From Ruegeria arenilitoris (GTDB taxonomy: Bacteria; Pseudomonadota; Alphaproteobacteria; Rhodobacterales; Rhodobacteraceae): a stretch of 64,000 nucleotides of DNA. The translations under genes were made by a program, and so were the position numbers. The notes beneath the pieces are model-generated. The model was given only the letters and a program-made list of their open reading frames with translations, was not told the DNA's origin and searched no databases. Position 1 is the first letter of the stretch. Each line of letters starts with the position of its first letter. The DNA is taken from NCBI RefSeq assembly GCF_042675705.1, contig NZ_JBHTJJ010000012.1; one strand, given 5' to 3'. This document shows, piece by piece, positions 55,082-63,430 of the stretch.

Positions 55082-55579
55082 CTATTCAGCGGCGGTCGCT
55101 GCCATATGCGGCGCAAGAACCAACGTTTGCTCCGTTGACCTGCGATGCGTGGGGAAGGAAACAACGTTGCCCGCACCCGATTGGCTTGCGTCGGCATATT
55201 CTTCGACGGCGCACACCCAGAAGTCCTGACCCCGCGCGGGGAAGCCATTTTCGAACATAAGAACCGCGTCCTTCTGACCTTCGACCAACGTCAACTCGGC
55301 CTCGTAGGTCTGCGCACCATTCGTCAATGAGATAACTGCAAGCGTGGCGATCGGCTTCAGCGTTGCGGCTTCGGGGCCATGCCCGGCCAACGCCATCAAC
55401 GCCTGATCATGTCCAGTCTTCACGGAATATTCCGCGTCACAATCCGGCAAGCGTGTCATGCACCCATGCCACGACCAAGACGCTCCAATGGCCAAATCTG
55501 CCACAGGCGCTGCTTCAAGCCCGTCAATTTCCGTCTGGGACCAAAATACTGCTACGCGACCGTTATACCCGGCTGTCAT
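55082..55579 (-). CDS. Hypothetical protein
   Basis: A 165-residue protein I do not assign to a family. No signal peptide. It starts MTAGYNGRVAVFWSQTEIDG, with alternating strand-like segments (TLAVISLTNGAQTYEAELTLVEG, in part) and a polar, Ala-rich C terminus. The N-terminal AVFWSQTEIDGL and WSWHG are the most distinctive parts. GGGCGGGCAG directly precedes the ATG. Isolated between rpsD and nrdJ on the same strand. Confidence 0.7.
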   Translation of the reverse strand: MTAGYNGRVAVFWSQTEIDGLEAAPVADLAIGASWSWHGCMTRLPDCDAEYSVKTGHDQALMALAGHGPEAATLKPIATLAVISLTNGAQTYEAELTLVEGQKDAVLMFENGFPARGQDFWVCAVEEYADASQSGAGNVVSFPTHRRSTEQTLVLAPHMAATAAE

Positions 55580-55681
55580 CTGCCCGCCCGACCTTTCAAA
55601 CTCATCACCCCGTACATTAGCGGTGTATCAACGATGAATCCGGCGGAAAAGAGACGGAATTGCAGCTTTCACGAGAATGTT

Positions 55682-55713
55682 GCCGGAGAGTCAAATCAAA
55701 TTGAGACTCCGGC
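55682..55713. other. Hairpin downstream of nrdJ
   Basis: GCCGGAG and CTCCGGC arms with an 18-base AT-rich loop, 41 bases after the nrdJ stop. No T-run follows on the minus strand, so it is at best a weak terminator. Confidence 0.4.
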
Positions 55714-55753
55714 GAAACACAATACAACTTTAACGACAGTTATGTGGCATTCG

Positions 55754-58036
55754 TCAACCGCATTTCGAGTGTCCGCAGCTGCGGCAGGTCATGCAGCCCT
55801 CGATCATCACCATGTCATACTGGCCGCAGGACGGGCAGGCCTTGCCGCGTGGGGCATCCATGTTGACCACCTGCGCTTGCGGGTCGGATTTCAGCCCCAT
55901 CCCTTCGCCTTCGAGAAACCCGATCGCGATCATGTGCTGCTCGATCACGCCGCCGATGGCCGCCAGGATCGAGGGGATGTACTTGCCCTGCACCCAGGCC
56001 CCGCCGCGCGGGTCGAACACGGCCTTAAGTTCCTCGACCACAAAGGACACGTCGCCACCGCGTCGGAACACGGCCGAGATCATCCGGGTCAGAGCCAGCG
56101 TCCAGGCGTAATGCTCCATGTTCTTCGAGTTGATGAACACCTCGAACGGACGCCGCCGGCCACCGATGACGATGTCGTTGATCGTCAGATAGATCGCGTG
56201 CTCGCTGTCGGGCCATTTCAACTTGTAGGTCGACCCTTCCAGAGATTGCGGGCGGTCCAGCGGTTCGGACATGTAGATCACGTCGCCGCCGTCCACCTCG
56301 TGCGGGGCATCGGCGCTTTCGCCCGGCACCTTGTCGTCGCTTTCCGAGACGGTCAGCACCGAACCCGTCACATCATTCGGGCGATAGGTCGTGCAGCCTT
56401 TGCAGCCTTGATCCCAGGCCTGCATGTACACGTCCTTGAACGCATCGAATGAGATGTCCTCGGGGCAGTTGATGGTTTTCGAGATCGAGCTGTCGATCCA
56501 CTTCTGCGCCGCTGCCTGCATCTTGACATGCTCGGCCGGGGTCAGCGTCTGGGCGTTGACGAAATAGTCGGGCAGTTCGGCGTCGCCGAACTTGTCGCGC
56601 CACATCTGAACGGCATAGTCCACCACCTCTTCCTCGGTGCGCGAGCCGTCCTTCTGCAGCACCTTGCGGGTGTAGGCATAGGCAAAGACCGGCTCGATCC
56701 CCGACGACACGTTCCCCGCATACAGCGAGATCGTCCCAGTGGGTGCGATCGAGGTCAGTAGCGCATTGCGGATCCCATGGTCGCGGATGGCCTGGCGTAC
56801 ATCGTCATCCATCTGCTGCATGGTGCCGCTGGCAAGGTATTTCTCGGCATCGAACAGGGGAAAGGCCCCTTTTTCTTTGGCCAAGTCGACCGACGCCAGA
56901 TACGCGGCGCGGGCGATCGCGTGCAACCAGCGCTCGGTCTGACGCGCCGCCTTGTCCGAGCCATAGCGCAGGCCCAGCATCAACAGAGCATCCGCCAGCC
57001 CGGTCACGCCCAGACCGATACGGCGCTTGGCCTGCGCCTCGGCGGCCTGCTGCGGCAGCGGGAATTTCGAGGCATCCACCACGTTGTCCATCATGCGAAC
57101 GGCCGTTGCGACAAGCTCCTGCAACGCCGCCTCGTCCAGATGGGCCGCGTCTTCGAACGGCGCCGACACCAGCCGGGCCAGATTGATCGAACCCAACAGA
57201 CAGGCGCCATACGGCGGCAGGGGCTGTTCGCCGCACGGGTTGGTGGCGGCGATGGTCTCGGCATAGCTCAGGTTGTTGGACTGGTTGATCCGGTCGATGA
57301 AGATCACGCCCGGCTCGGCATAGTCATAGGTGGCCTGCATGATCTTGTTCCACAGATCGCGGGCCTGCACCGTGTGGTAAACCTTGCCGTCAAAGACCAG
57401 ATCCCACGAAGCATCGGCCTTGACCGCCTCCATGAAGGCATCGGTCACCAGCACCGACATGTTGAACATGCGCAGGCGGGCCGGGTCGGATTTCGCGGTG
57501 ATGAACTGTTCGATATCCGGATGGTCGCAGCGCATGGTCGCCATCATCGCGCCCCGGCGCGAGCCCGCCGACATGATCGTGCGGCACATGGCGTCCCACA
57601 CATCCATGAACGACAGCGGCCCCGAGGCATCGGCAGCCACCCCATGCACGTCCGCGCCGCGCGGCCGGATGGTCGAGAAATCATAGCCGATCCCCCCACC
57701 CTGCTGCATGGTCAGCGCGGCCTCTTTCAGCATGTCGAAGATGCCACCCATGCTGTCGGGGACCGTGCCCATGACGAAACAGTTGAACAGCGTCACCTGC
57801 CGCGCGGTGCCTGCTCCGGCCGTGATGCGCCCGGCGGGCAGGTATTTGAAATCCTCAAGCGCTTCGTAGAACTTCTGCTCCCAATGCGCGGGGTCCTTTT
57901 CCACCCGTGCCAGATCGCGCGCGATCCGCCGCCACGAATCCTCGACCGACTTGTCGATCGGCGTGCCATCCGCCTGTTTGAAGCGGTATTTCATGTCCCA
58001 GATCTGCTCGGCGATGGGGGCGGCAAAGCGGCTCAT
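55754..58036 (-). CDS. nrdJ: Adenosylcobalamin-dependent ribonucleoside-diphosphate reductase
   Basis: Class II ribonucleotide reductase (760 residues) that makes deoxyribonucleotides with coenzyme B12 and needs neither oxygen nor a second subunit. It has the finger-loop motif NPCGEQPL (catalytic Cys and Glu), FNCFVMGTVPDSMGG, GIGYDFSTIRPRG and SIAPTGTISL. The C terminus carries a Cys-rich tail (CPSCGQYDMVMIEGC, CRSCGHSKCG) for reduction and metal binding. No intein. No B12 riboswitch is seen in the short leader. Confidence 0.97.
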   Translation of the reverse strand: MSRFAAPIAEQIWDMKYRFKQADGTPIDKSVEDSWRRIARDLARVEKDPAHWEQKFYEALEDFKYLPAGRITAGAGTARQVTLFNCFVMGTVPDSMGGIFDMLKEAALTMQQGGGIGYDFSTIRPRGADVHGVAADASGPLSFMDVWDAMCRTIMSAGSRRGAMMATMRCDHPDIEQFITAKSDPARLRMFNMSVLVTDAFMEAVKADASWDLVFDGKVYHTVQARDLWNKIMQATYDYAEPGVIFIDRINQSNNLSYAETIAATNPCGEQPLPPYGACLLGSINLARLVSAPFEDAAHLDEAALQELVATAVRMMDNVVDASKFPLPQQAAEAQAKRRIGLGVTGLADALLMLGLRYGSDKAARQTERWLHAIARAAYLASVDLAKEKGAFPLFDAEKYLASGTMQQMDDDVRQAIRDHGIRNALLTSIAPTGTISLYAGNVSSGIEPVFAYAYTRKVLQKDGSRTEEEVVDYAVQMWRDKFGDAELPDYFVNAQTLTPAEHVKMQAAAQKWIDSSISKTINCPEDISFDAFKDVYMQAWDQGCKGCTTYRPNDVTGSVLTVSESDDKVPGESADAPHEVDGGDVIYMSEPLDRPQSLEGSTYKLKWPDSEHAIYLTINDIVIGGRRRPFEVFINSKNMEHYAWTLALTRMISAVFRRGGDVSFVVEELKAVFDPRGGAWVQGKYIPSILAAIGGVIEQHMIAIGFLEGEGMGLKSDPQAQVVNMDAPRGKACPSCGQYDMVMIEGCMTCRSCGHSKCG

Positions 58037-58164
58037 TGGTGATTCCCTGTCTTGAAAGAGGCATCCAGATTAGACCAAATCCGCGCCGAACCACAACAGC
58101 TTGATAGCGCGCAACGGTAAGCTACAATATAAAGATAGTCCGTGGGACGACTCTGTGGGAAAGC

Positions 58165-58173
58165 TGTGGATAA
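58165..58173 (-). promoter_or_regulatory. Perfect DnaA box between nrdJ and the DUF1489 gene
   Basis: TGTGGATAA on the plus strand (TTATCCACA on the minus), overlapping the DUF1489 start and 130 bp upstream of nrdJ. Confidence 0.4.
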
Positions 58174-58597
58174 TTACATCAACCTCGTGAAACTCTCGGT
58201 CGGGTCCGAGAGCGTGGACAGCCTGATCGCCTGGCAGGACAGCTATCGCCAGCGGTTTCCGGACGGCCTGCCCCGCCACATCACCCGCATGTGGCCCAAG
58301 CGCGAGGCCGAGATTCTGAACGGCGGATCGATCTTCTGGGTCATCAAGGGTGTCATCCAGTGCCGCCAGCGGGTTTTGCGGTTGGACGAGGTGACGGGTG
58401 AGGATGGCATCCGCCGCTGCGCCATCGTGCTGAACCCGCAGGTCCACCGCACTCAGGGCGCGCAGAAACGACCGTTTCAGGGCTGGCGCTATCTGAAACC
58501 CGAGGACAGCCCCGCAGACCTGCCCGAAAGCCGCGCGCAGGACGACGCCCTGCCCGAGGATCTGAACCGCGCATTGGCTGAGATCGGCGTCCTCTGA
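58166..58597 (+). CDS. DUF1489 family protein
   Basis: A 143-residue alphaproteobacterial protein of the DUF1489 family: INLVKLSVGSESVDSL at the N terminus, RHITRMWPKREAEIL, GSIFWVIKGVIQCRQRVL and RPFQGWRYLKPED. Function unknown; the core resembles a small RNA- or nucleotide-binding fold only by impression. Start is taken as GTG 58166, after GGGAAAG; a GTG at 58142 would add eight residues. Convergent with hisG, 2 nt apart. Confidence 0.88.
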   Translation: MDNYINLVKLSVGSESVDSLIAWQDSYRQRFPDGLPRHITRMWPKREAEILNGGSIFWVIKGVIQCRQRVLRLDEVTGEDGIRRCAIVLNPQVHRTQGAQKRPFQGWRYLKPEDSPADLPESRAQDDALPEDLNRALAEIGVL

Positions 58598-58599
58598 CC

Positions 58600-59289
58600 T
58601 CAGCCCAGACGGCGCATCACTTCTGTCAGAGCAGCCTTTTCGGTGGCCCCGTACTCCGCAACCCGGCTGCGCCACAGAGTGGCCTGCGATTGCAGGATCA
58701 ACCCGTCCGAGAGGATCTTGAGGTGGTTGGCGCGCAGGGTCTCACCGGTCGAGGTGATGTCAGCTATCGCCTCGGCGGTTTCGTTCATCACCGTGCCCTC
58801 GGTCGCCCCCTGACTGTCGACCAGCGTGTAGTCGGCAACCCCGGAATCGGTCAGGAACTCACGCACCATACGGTGGTACTTCGTGGCGATCCGCAGGCGG
58901 TGCCCGTGCGTGGCCCGAAAGGCGGCGGCGGCGGCGTCCAGGTCATCCAGCGTCTCGACATCGACCCAGCAGACCGGAACCGCGATCACCAGATCGGCCT
59001 GACCAAAGCCCAGCGGTGCGATTTCTTCAACCTGCTGTTCCCAGCGTGGCAGTTTCTCGTGCACCAGGTCGGTGCCGGTCACGCCCAGGTGAATACGGCC
59101 GGCAGCCAGTTCGCGCGGGATCTCTCCGGCCGACAGCAGGATCAGCGAGACATCCTCGATCCCGTCCACCTTGCCTGCGTATTCCCGGTCGGACCCGGCC
59201 CGCGACAGCTCGATCCCGTGGCGGGCGAACCAGGCAAAGGTTTTCTCCATCAGCCGCCCTTTGGACGGCACGCCCAGCTTCAGGGTCAT
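58600..59289 (-). CDS. hisG: ATP phosphoribosyltransferase, short form
   Basis: First step of histidine synthesis. At 229 residues this is the short HisG that lacks the C-terminal regulatory domain and needs HisZ. It begins LKLGVPSKGRLME and has GVTGTDLVHEKLP and ADITSTGETLRAN. It overlaps hisZ by 4 nt. Confidence 0.96.
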   Translation of the reverse strand: MTLKLGVPSKGRLMEKTFAWFARHGIELSRAGSDREYAGKVDGIEDVSLILLSAGEIPRELAAGRIHLGVTGTDLVHEKLPRWEQQVEEIAPLGFGQADLVIAVPVCWVDVETLDDLDAAAAAFRATHGHRLRIATKYHRMVREFLTDSGVADYTLVDSQGATEGTVMNETAEAIADITSTGETLRANHLKILSDGLILQSQATLWRSRVAEYGATEKAALTEVMRRLG

Positions 59290-60374
59290 TGGCCCGCCTC
59301 CTCGATTTCCAGCATCAGGTCGGGGCGCAGCACGCCACCCACCGCCGGGATCTCGGCCCCGTTGCCCAGTTGCCGCGTCAGCGCATCATAGCGCCCGCCG
59401 GTGGCGATGGGCGGCAGGTCGGGGCGGCGCTCGGCGTAGAAGCCGAAAACGAACCCGTCGTAATATTCCATCGAGGTGCGCCCATACGAGGCTTCGAAAT
59501 CCAGCTTGCCGACATCAACGCCACGCGCCTGCAGGGCGGCGATCCGCGCTTCAAGCCGGTCCAGCGCGGGGATGATCTGAGGTAGATCGACGGCGATATC
59601 GCGCAGGTGCTCCAGCGCATAGGGCATGGTCTCGCGCACGCCCAGCAGCGAGTCCAGCCCGGCCATTTCCGTGTCGGAAATCGGCGGCGTGTCGCGGTCG
59701 GCGCGCAGGGCGTCGATACGGGCGGCAATCTCGGCCGGTCGGCGCTTACCGATCACCGGCGCGTCGCAGGCCATCGGGTCGGCCGCCGCGAGCAACGCGG
59801 CGCGGTGGTCCAGCTCGGGCTTGCGGCCCGCGAACCGGTCCAGCAGAGCCCGGAACCGGCGCGGCCGCCACAGGTGGCGCATCAGCGCGGCCTTACGTTG
59901 GTCGGAGGTGCGCAGGCCCTGAACGGCCGCGGTCAGAATGCCGATGTCGCCGGTCGCCGCGCGCAGCGGCAGGCCGCGCAATTGCAGGGCAAACAGCGAG
60001 AACACCTCGGCATCGGCCCCTGCCGGATCGTCGCGGTCAAAGACCTCGTAGCCCACCTGGATGTATTCATTGGCGCGGTCGGGGTCATGTTCCTGACGGC
60101 GGAACACCTCGCCCGAATAGGTGTACCGCGCCGGTTCAGCGCCGTCGCGCATGTGCATCTGCACCACCGGCAGGGTGAAATCCGGGCGCAGCATCTGTTC
60201 GCCGCGCAGCGCGTCCGAGGTGACATAGGCCCGCGCGCGGATATCCTCGCCATAAAGGTCCAGCAGCGTCTCGGCCGATTGCAGCAGCGGCGTGTCGACG
60301 ACCTGCGCCCCGGCGGCCTCGAAACGCACGCGCATCATCGCGGCCCGGGCCTGGATCTGGGATCGGTTGGCCAT
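59286..60374 (-). CDS. hisZ: ATP phosphoribosyltransferase regulatory subunit
   Basis: A catalytically dead paralogue of histidyl-tRNA synthetase (362 residues) that forms a hetero-octamer with short HisG and carries histidine feedback. It keeps the class II synthetase core (RPDFTLPVVQMHMR, YTYSGEVFRRQEHDP, YYDGFVFGFY, ATGGRYDAL). It lies next to its paralogue hisS, 3 nt apart. Confidence 0.94.
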   Translation of the reverse strand: MANRSQIQARAAMMRVRFEAAGAQVVDTPLLQSAETLLDLYGEDIRARAYVTSDALRGEQMLRPDFTLPVVQMHMRDGAEPARYTYSGEVFRRQEHDPDRANEYIQVGYEVFDRDDPAGADAEVFSLFALQLRGLPLRAATGDIGILTAAVQGLRTSDQRKAALMRHLWRPRRFRALLDRFAGRKPELDHRAALLAAADPMACDAPVIGKRRPAEIAARIDALRADRDTPPISDTEMAGLDSLLGVRETMPYALEHLRDIAVDLPQIIPALDRLEARIAALQARGVDVGKLDFEASYGRTSMEYYDGFVFGFYAERRPDLPPIATGGRYDALTRQLGNGAEIPAVGGVLRPDLMLEIEEAGQ

Positions 60375-60377
60375 GGC

Positions 60378-61865
60378 TCAGTCCTGACTGTCCAGAATCT
60401 CGCGCACCTTGGCGACCAGATCGCCGCGCGGTACCTCGAACTGGCTGGGGCGTTCCTTCCATTCCTCAAGCGTGGCGCTTTCGGCGATCTTGGCGCCCAG
60501 GATCAGGTCCTTGATCTGAACCACGCCGCGGTCCTTCTCGTCCCCGCCCTCGATCACCGCGACGGGCGAGTTCCGCTTGTCTGCGTATTTCAGCTGATTG
60601 CCGAAATTCTTTGGGTTGCCCAGATAGACCTCGGCGCGGATGCCGGCATTGCGCAGCTCGGCCACCATCGCCTGGTAGTCGGCCATGCGGTCCCGGTCCA
60701 TCACGGTCACGACGACCGGCCCGGTGTCATGTGACTTGATCCGACCTTTCTCGCGCAGCGCGGCCAGCAACCGGTCGACCCCGATCGAGATGCCCGTCGC
60801 GGGCACTTCCTGCCCGGTGAAGCGCTTGACCAGATCATCGTAGCGCCCGCCGCCCGAGACAGACCCGAACTGCCGCTTGCGGCCCTTTTCGTCGAAGATC
60901 TCGAAGGTCAGCTCGGCCTCGTAGACCGGACCGGTGTAGTATCCCAGCCCTCGCACAACCGAGGGGTCGATCTGAATGCGATCGGCGCCATAGCCGCCCG
61001 CGGCCAGCAACTCGCCGATCTGTTCCAGCTCGGAGATACCTTCGGCGCCGATCTTGCTGTCGCCCACGGCCGAGCGCAGGTTGGCCAGCGTTCCGGCGGT
61101 GTCATCGGCCTTGGAGGTCAGGAAGGCGATCACCGGCTCGGCCTGATCGTCGGACAGGCCAACACCCTCGATGAACGCGCCCGAAGCATCCAGCCGGCCC
61201 TTGGTCAGCAACTCGCGCACGCCCTGCTCGCCCACTTTGTCGAACTTGTCGATGGTGCGCAGTACGTCATCGCGCGCCGCGGCGTCCGTGCCCAGGCCCA
61301 TGGCCTCGAGCACGCCGTTGAGGACCTTGCGGTTGTTGACCCGCACCAGATAGTCGCCGCGCGGGATGCCCACGGTTTCCAGCGTATCCGACAGCATGGC
61401 GCAGATTTCGGCATCGGCAGCCATGCTGGCCGTGCCCACAGTATCCGCATCACACTGATAGAACTGGCGATACCGCCCCGGCCCCGGCTTTTCGTTGCGC
61501 CAGACCGGACCCATCGCATAGCGGCGATAGGGTGTGGGCAGGTCGTTTCGGTGTTGGGCATAGACCCGGGCCAGCGGCGCGGTCAGGTCATAACGCAGCG
61601 CCATCCAGTCGCCGTTGCCGCCCTCGTCAAACTCCTGCCAGGCGAACACGCCTTCGTTCGGGCGATCGACGTCGGGCAGGAACTTGCCCAGCGCTTCGAC
61701 CGTTTCCACGGCGCTGCTTTCCAGCGCATCAAACCCATAGCGATGATAGACGTCCGCAATCGTCCGCAGCATCTCGGTGCGCTGCGTGACTTCCTGGCCG
61801 AAATAGTCGCGGAACCCTTTCGGCGTGACGGCCTTGGGGCGGGGCTGTTTCTTGGGCTTGGCCAT
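60378..61865 (-). CDS. hisS: Histidyl-tRNA synthetase
   Basis: Class II synthetase of 495 residues, the longer alphaproteobacterial form. Motif 2 (YAMGPVWRNEKPGPGRYRQF), the His-specific GLGYYTG and motif 3 (GISIGVDRLLAAL) are intact, followed by an anticodon-binding domain. First gene of hisS-hisZ-hisG. Confidence 0.97.
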   Translation of the reverse strand: MAKPKKQPRPKAVTPKGFRDYFGQEVTQRTEMLRTIADVYHRYGFDALESSAVETVEALGKFLPDVDRPNEGVFAWQEFDEGGNGDWMALRYDLTAPLARVYAQHRNDLPTPYRRYAMGPVWRNEKPGPGRYRQFYQCDADTVGTASMAADAEICAMLSDTLETVGIPRGDYLVRVNNRKVLNGVLEAMGLGTDAAARDDVLRTIDKFDKVGEQGVRELLTKGRLDASGAFIEGVGLSDDQAEPVIAFLTSKADDTAGTLANLRSAVGDSKIGAEGISELEQIGELLAAGGYGADRIQIDPSVVRGLGYYTGPVYEAELTFEIFDEKGRKRQFGSVSGGGRYDDLVKRFTGQEVPATGISIGVDRLLAALREKGRIKSHDTGPVVVTVMDRDRMADYQAMVAELRNAGIRAEVYLGNPKNFGNQLKYADKRNSPVAVIEGGDEKDRGVVQIKDLILGAKIAESATLEEWKERPSQFEVPRGDLVAKVREILDSQD

Positions 61866-61993
61866 GTGGGGCGTCCTTGGGATTTCATCACTTGCGCGCG
61901 CGGTCTATCCCATGGTCTGGGTCGGGGCAAGCCAGCGCTGGCATTGCGCGCGCCACAGCGGTATGACCGCACCAGATCACAGGAGCCCCAGCG

Positions 61994-62188
61994 ATGCAGC
62001 ATCTGGAAGAAAAAATCGCCCATCTGACCCGCACCGTGGACGACCTGAGCATGGTGGTCGCCAAACAGCAGGACGAGATCGATCGCCTGACCCGCCACGT
62101 CGCGATGTTGATGCAGCGCGAAGCCGAACGTGCGCAGGAAGGATCCGGCGGGGTCATTCTGGGCGACGAGCGCCCACCGCACTATTGA
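61994..62188 (+). CDS. slyX: SlyX family protein
   Basis: A 64-residue protein of the SlyX family: a coiled coil (LEEKIAHLTRTVDDLSMVV, KQQDEIDRLTRHVAMLMQR) with the C-terminal PPHY of the family. Function unknown. CAGGAG lies 10 nt before the ATG. Confidence 0.88.
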   Translation: MQHLEEKIAHLTRTVDDLSMVVAKQQDEIDRLTRHVAMLMQREAERAQEGSGGVILGDERPPHY

Positions 62189-62197
62189 GCCCGACCC

Positions 62198-62563
62198 CTA
62201 CAGCCCAAGCGTTGATCTAACGGCATCGTCGACGACACCACCCAACAGGGCATCCTCATCGCCTGCGCAACCTTCGGTCAACGCTGAAAGAAAAGCCTCA
62301 CGTAGCTTGGCCTTTTCTTCGTCCGAGGATGCAAACTCTTCGATATCAACCTGACGGTTGTAGAGCGAAAGAGCGGTCATCTTTCTGACGACGTCGAAAA
62401 CGTATTCATCATTCCCATCAGCCTCTTCGATGACCGAAGCGCAGGTGTGGTACATCAGCGGAAGCGCGTCTTGCGCCATCTGGTCGGCGGCCTCGTCCGC
62501 CGTGCCGATGGACGGGAGAAGGATCAAGCCGGCCAGAACCGGTTTGAAATCAAGCAGTCGCAT
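62198..62563 (-). CDS. Small exported hypothetical protein
   Basis: A 121-residue protein with a signal peptide (VLAGLILLPSIGTA) and a helical, acidic mature part with two Cys (HTCASV, EGCAGD) that could pair. No family recognised. AAGGAG lies 7 nt before the ATG at 62563, which fixes the start; in-frame codons further upstream are not needed. Confidence 0.72.
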   Translation of the reverse strand: MRLLDFKPVLAGLILLPSIGTADEAADQMAQDALPLMYHTCASVIEEADGNDEYVFDVVRKMTALSLYNRQVDIEEFASSDEEKAKLREAFLSALTEGCAGDEDALLGGVVDDAVRSTLGL

Positions 62564-62604
62564 CAGGACTCCTTTCTGATGGCGGTCAGTCATGGACACC
62601 CCCG

Positions 62605-62823
62605 TCACTTGCGGTTTGCCCCAATGATGGCACCGACAACCGCACCTGCGGCCGCGCCTTTGCCATCTCCGATCAACGCTCCGACGCCGGCGCCGATCAG
62701 GGCACCCTTCAGCGCGTCTTCTTCCTTCTTCTTCTCCGCCAAAGCGGCTGACGCAGGCAAGACGATCAGCGATGCCGCCAATATACAGGCTGGCGCCTGT
62801 GCGCATTTCCTCAGGATCCACAT
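62605..62823 (-). CDS. Glycine-zipper family exported protein
   Basis: A 72-residue protein with a signal peptide (ACILAASLIVLPASAALA), a Lys/Glu-rich stretch and then a glycine zipper: GALIGAGVGALIGDGKGAAAGAVVGAIIG (first half GALIGAGVGALIG, second GAAAGAVVGAIIG), the YMGG/Rick-17kDa-like pattern that inserts in or packs against membranes. GGGAGG precedes the ATG. Probably outer-membrane associated. Confidence 0.8.
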   Translation of the reverse strand: MWILRKCAQAPACILAASLIVLPASAALAEKKKEEDALKGALIGAGVGALIGDGKGAAAGAVVGAIIGANRK

Positions 62824-62908
62824 TTGGTTGCCCTCCCGTGACCAAGCCCGAACCGGGTGGTCAGCGTAGCCCGCTCCAGGAATTCTGGCAACAAAGGCCA
62901 TCCCCGGG

Positions 62909-63430
62909 CTATTTGCGCCGAATGCCGATTGGTCTGCCGATCTGCGGCTCGGGGGGCAATGCGGCATGGTCGGACACCATTCGCGCCAGCCGCACCGCAG
63001 CCCAGTCCGGGTAGGGTTCCGACCGGCCTGTTGTGTGGCTGACATTCATGAACAGGGCCTCTTGGGTTGCACTGACCACGCCATCCTCGACCGACACCAT
63101 CTGCGCAAAATAGTGACCACGCTTGTGATCGGCGTCCAGCATCCGAAACCGGAAAACCAATGCCTCGCCCTCGCGAACCTCGCGCAGGAAATGCAGATGC
63201 GACTGCAGGATGTACGGCCCCTGCTCCAGCGCCGCGACCTGCGGTTCGCCCAGGCCGAGATGATCGACCAGCAGCCGTTCAAAGGCCAGATCGAACACCA
63301 CGCCATAATACCCCACATTCATGTGACCGTTATAGTCGATCCAGTCGGGACGGACCGTGAAACCGGTGATTTCGACCGGCGCCGGGTACGGCCCGTCATG
63401 GCCGCCCAAGGGCTCGGTTTGCCGGGTCAT
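62909..63430 (-). CDS. Acyl-CoA thioesterase-like hot-dog protein
   Basis: A 173-residue hot-dog-fold thioesterase of the 4-hydroxybenzoyl-CoA type: VRPDWIDYNGHMNVGYYGVVF (DxNxHxN pattern; central part DYNGHMNVGYY) near residue 25, then YILQSHLHFLREV. The substrate acyl group is unknown; related genes sit in carnitine or betaine operons of this group. It overlaps the cyclase-family gene by ATGA. Confidence 0.87.
   Translation of the reverse strand: MTRQTEPLGGHDGPYPAPVEITGFTVRPDWIDYNGHMNVGYYGVVFDLAFERLLVDHLGLGEPQVAALEQGPYILQSHLHFLREVREGEALVFRFRMLDADHKRGHYFAQMVSVEDGVVSATQEALFMNVSHTTGRSEPYPDWAAVRLARMVSDHAALPPEPQIGRPIGIRRK

Noticed and set aside
58121..58139. NrdR box upstream of nrdJ
   Set aside because: Only one half resembles the consensus and a second, phased box is missing; mentioned only as a weak possibility.
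58037..58165. Cobalamin riboswitch upstream of nrdJ
   Set aside because: The leader is too short and lacks the B12-box sequence.
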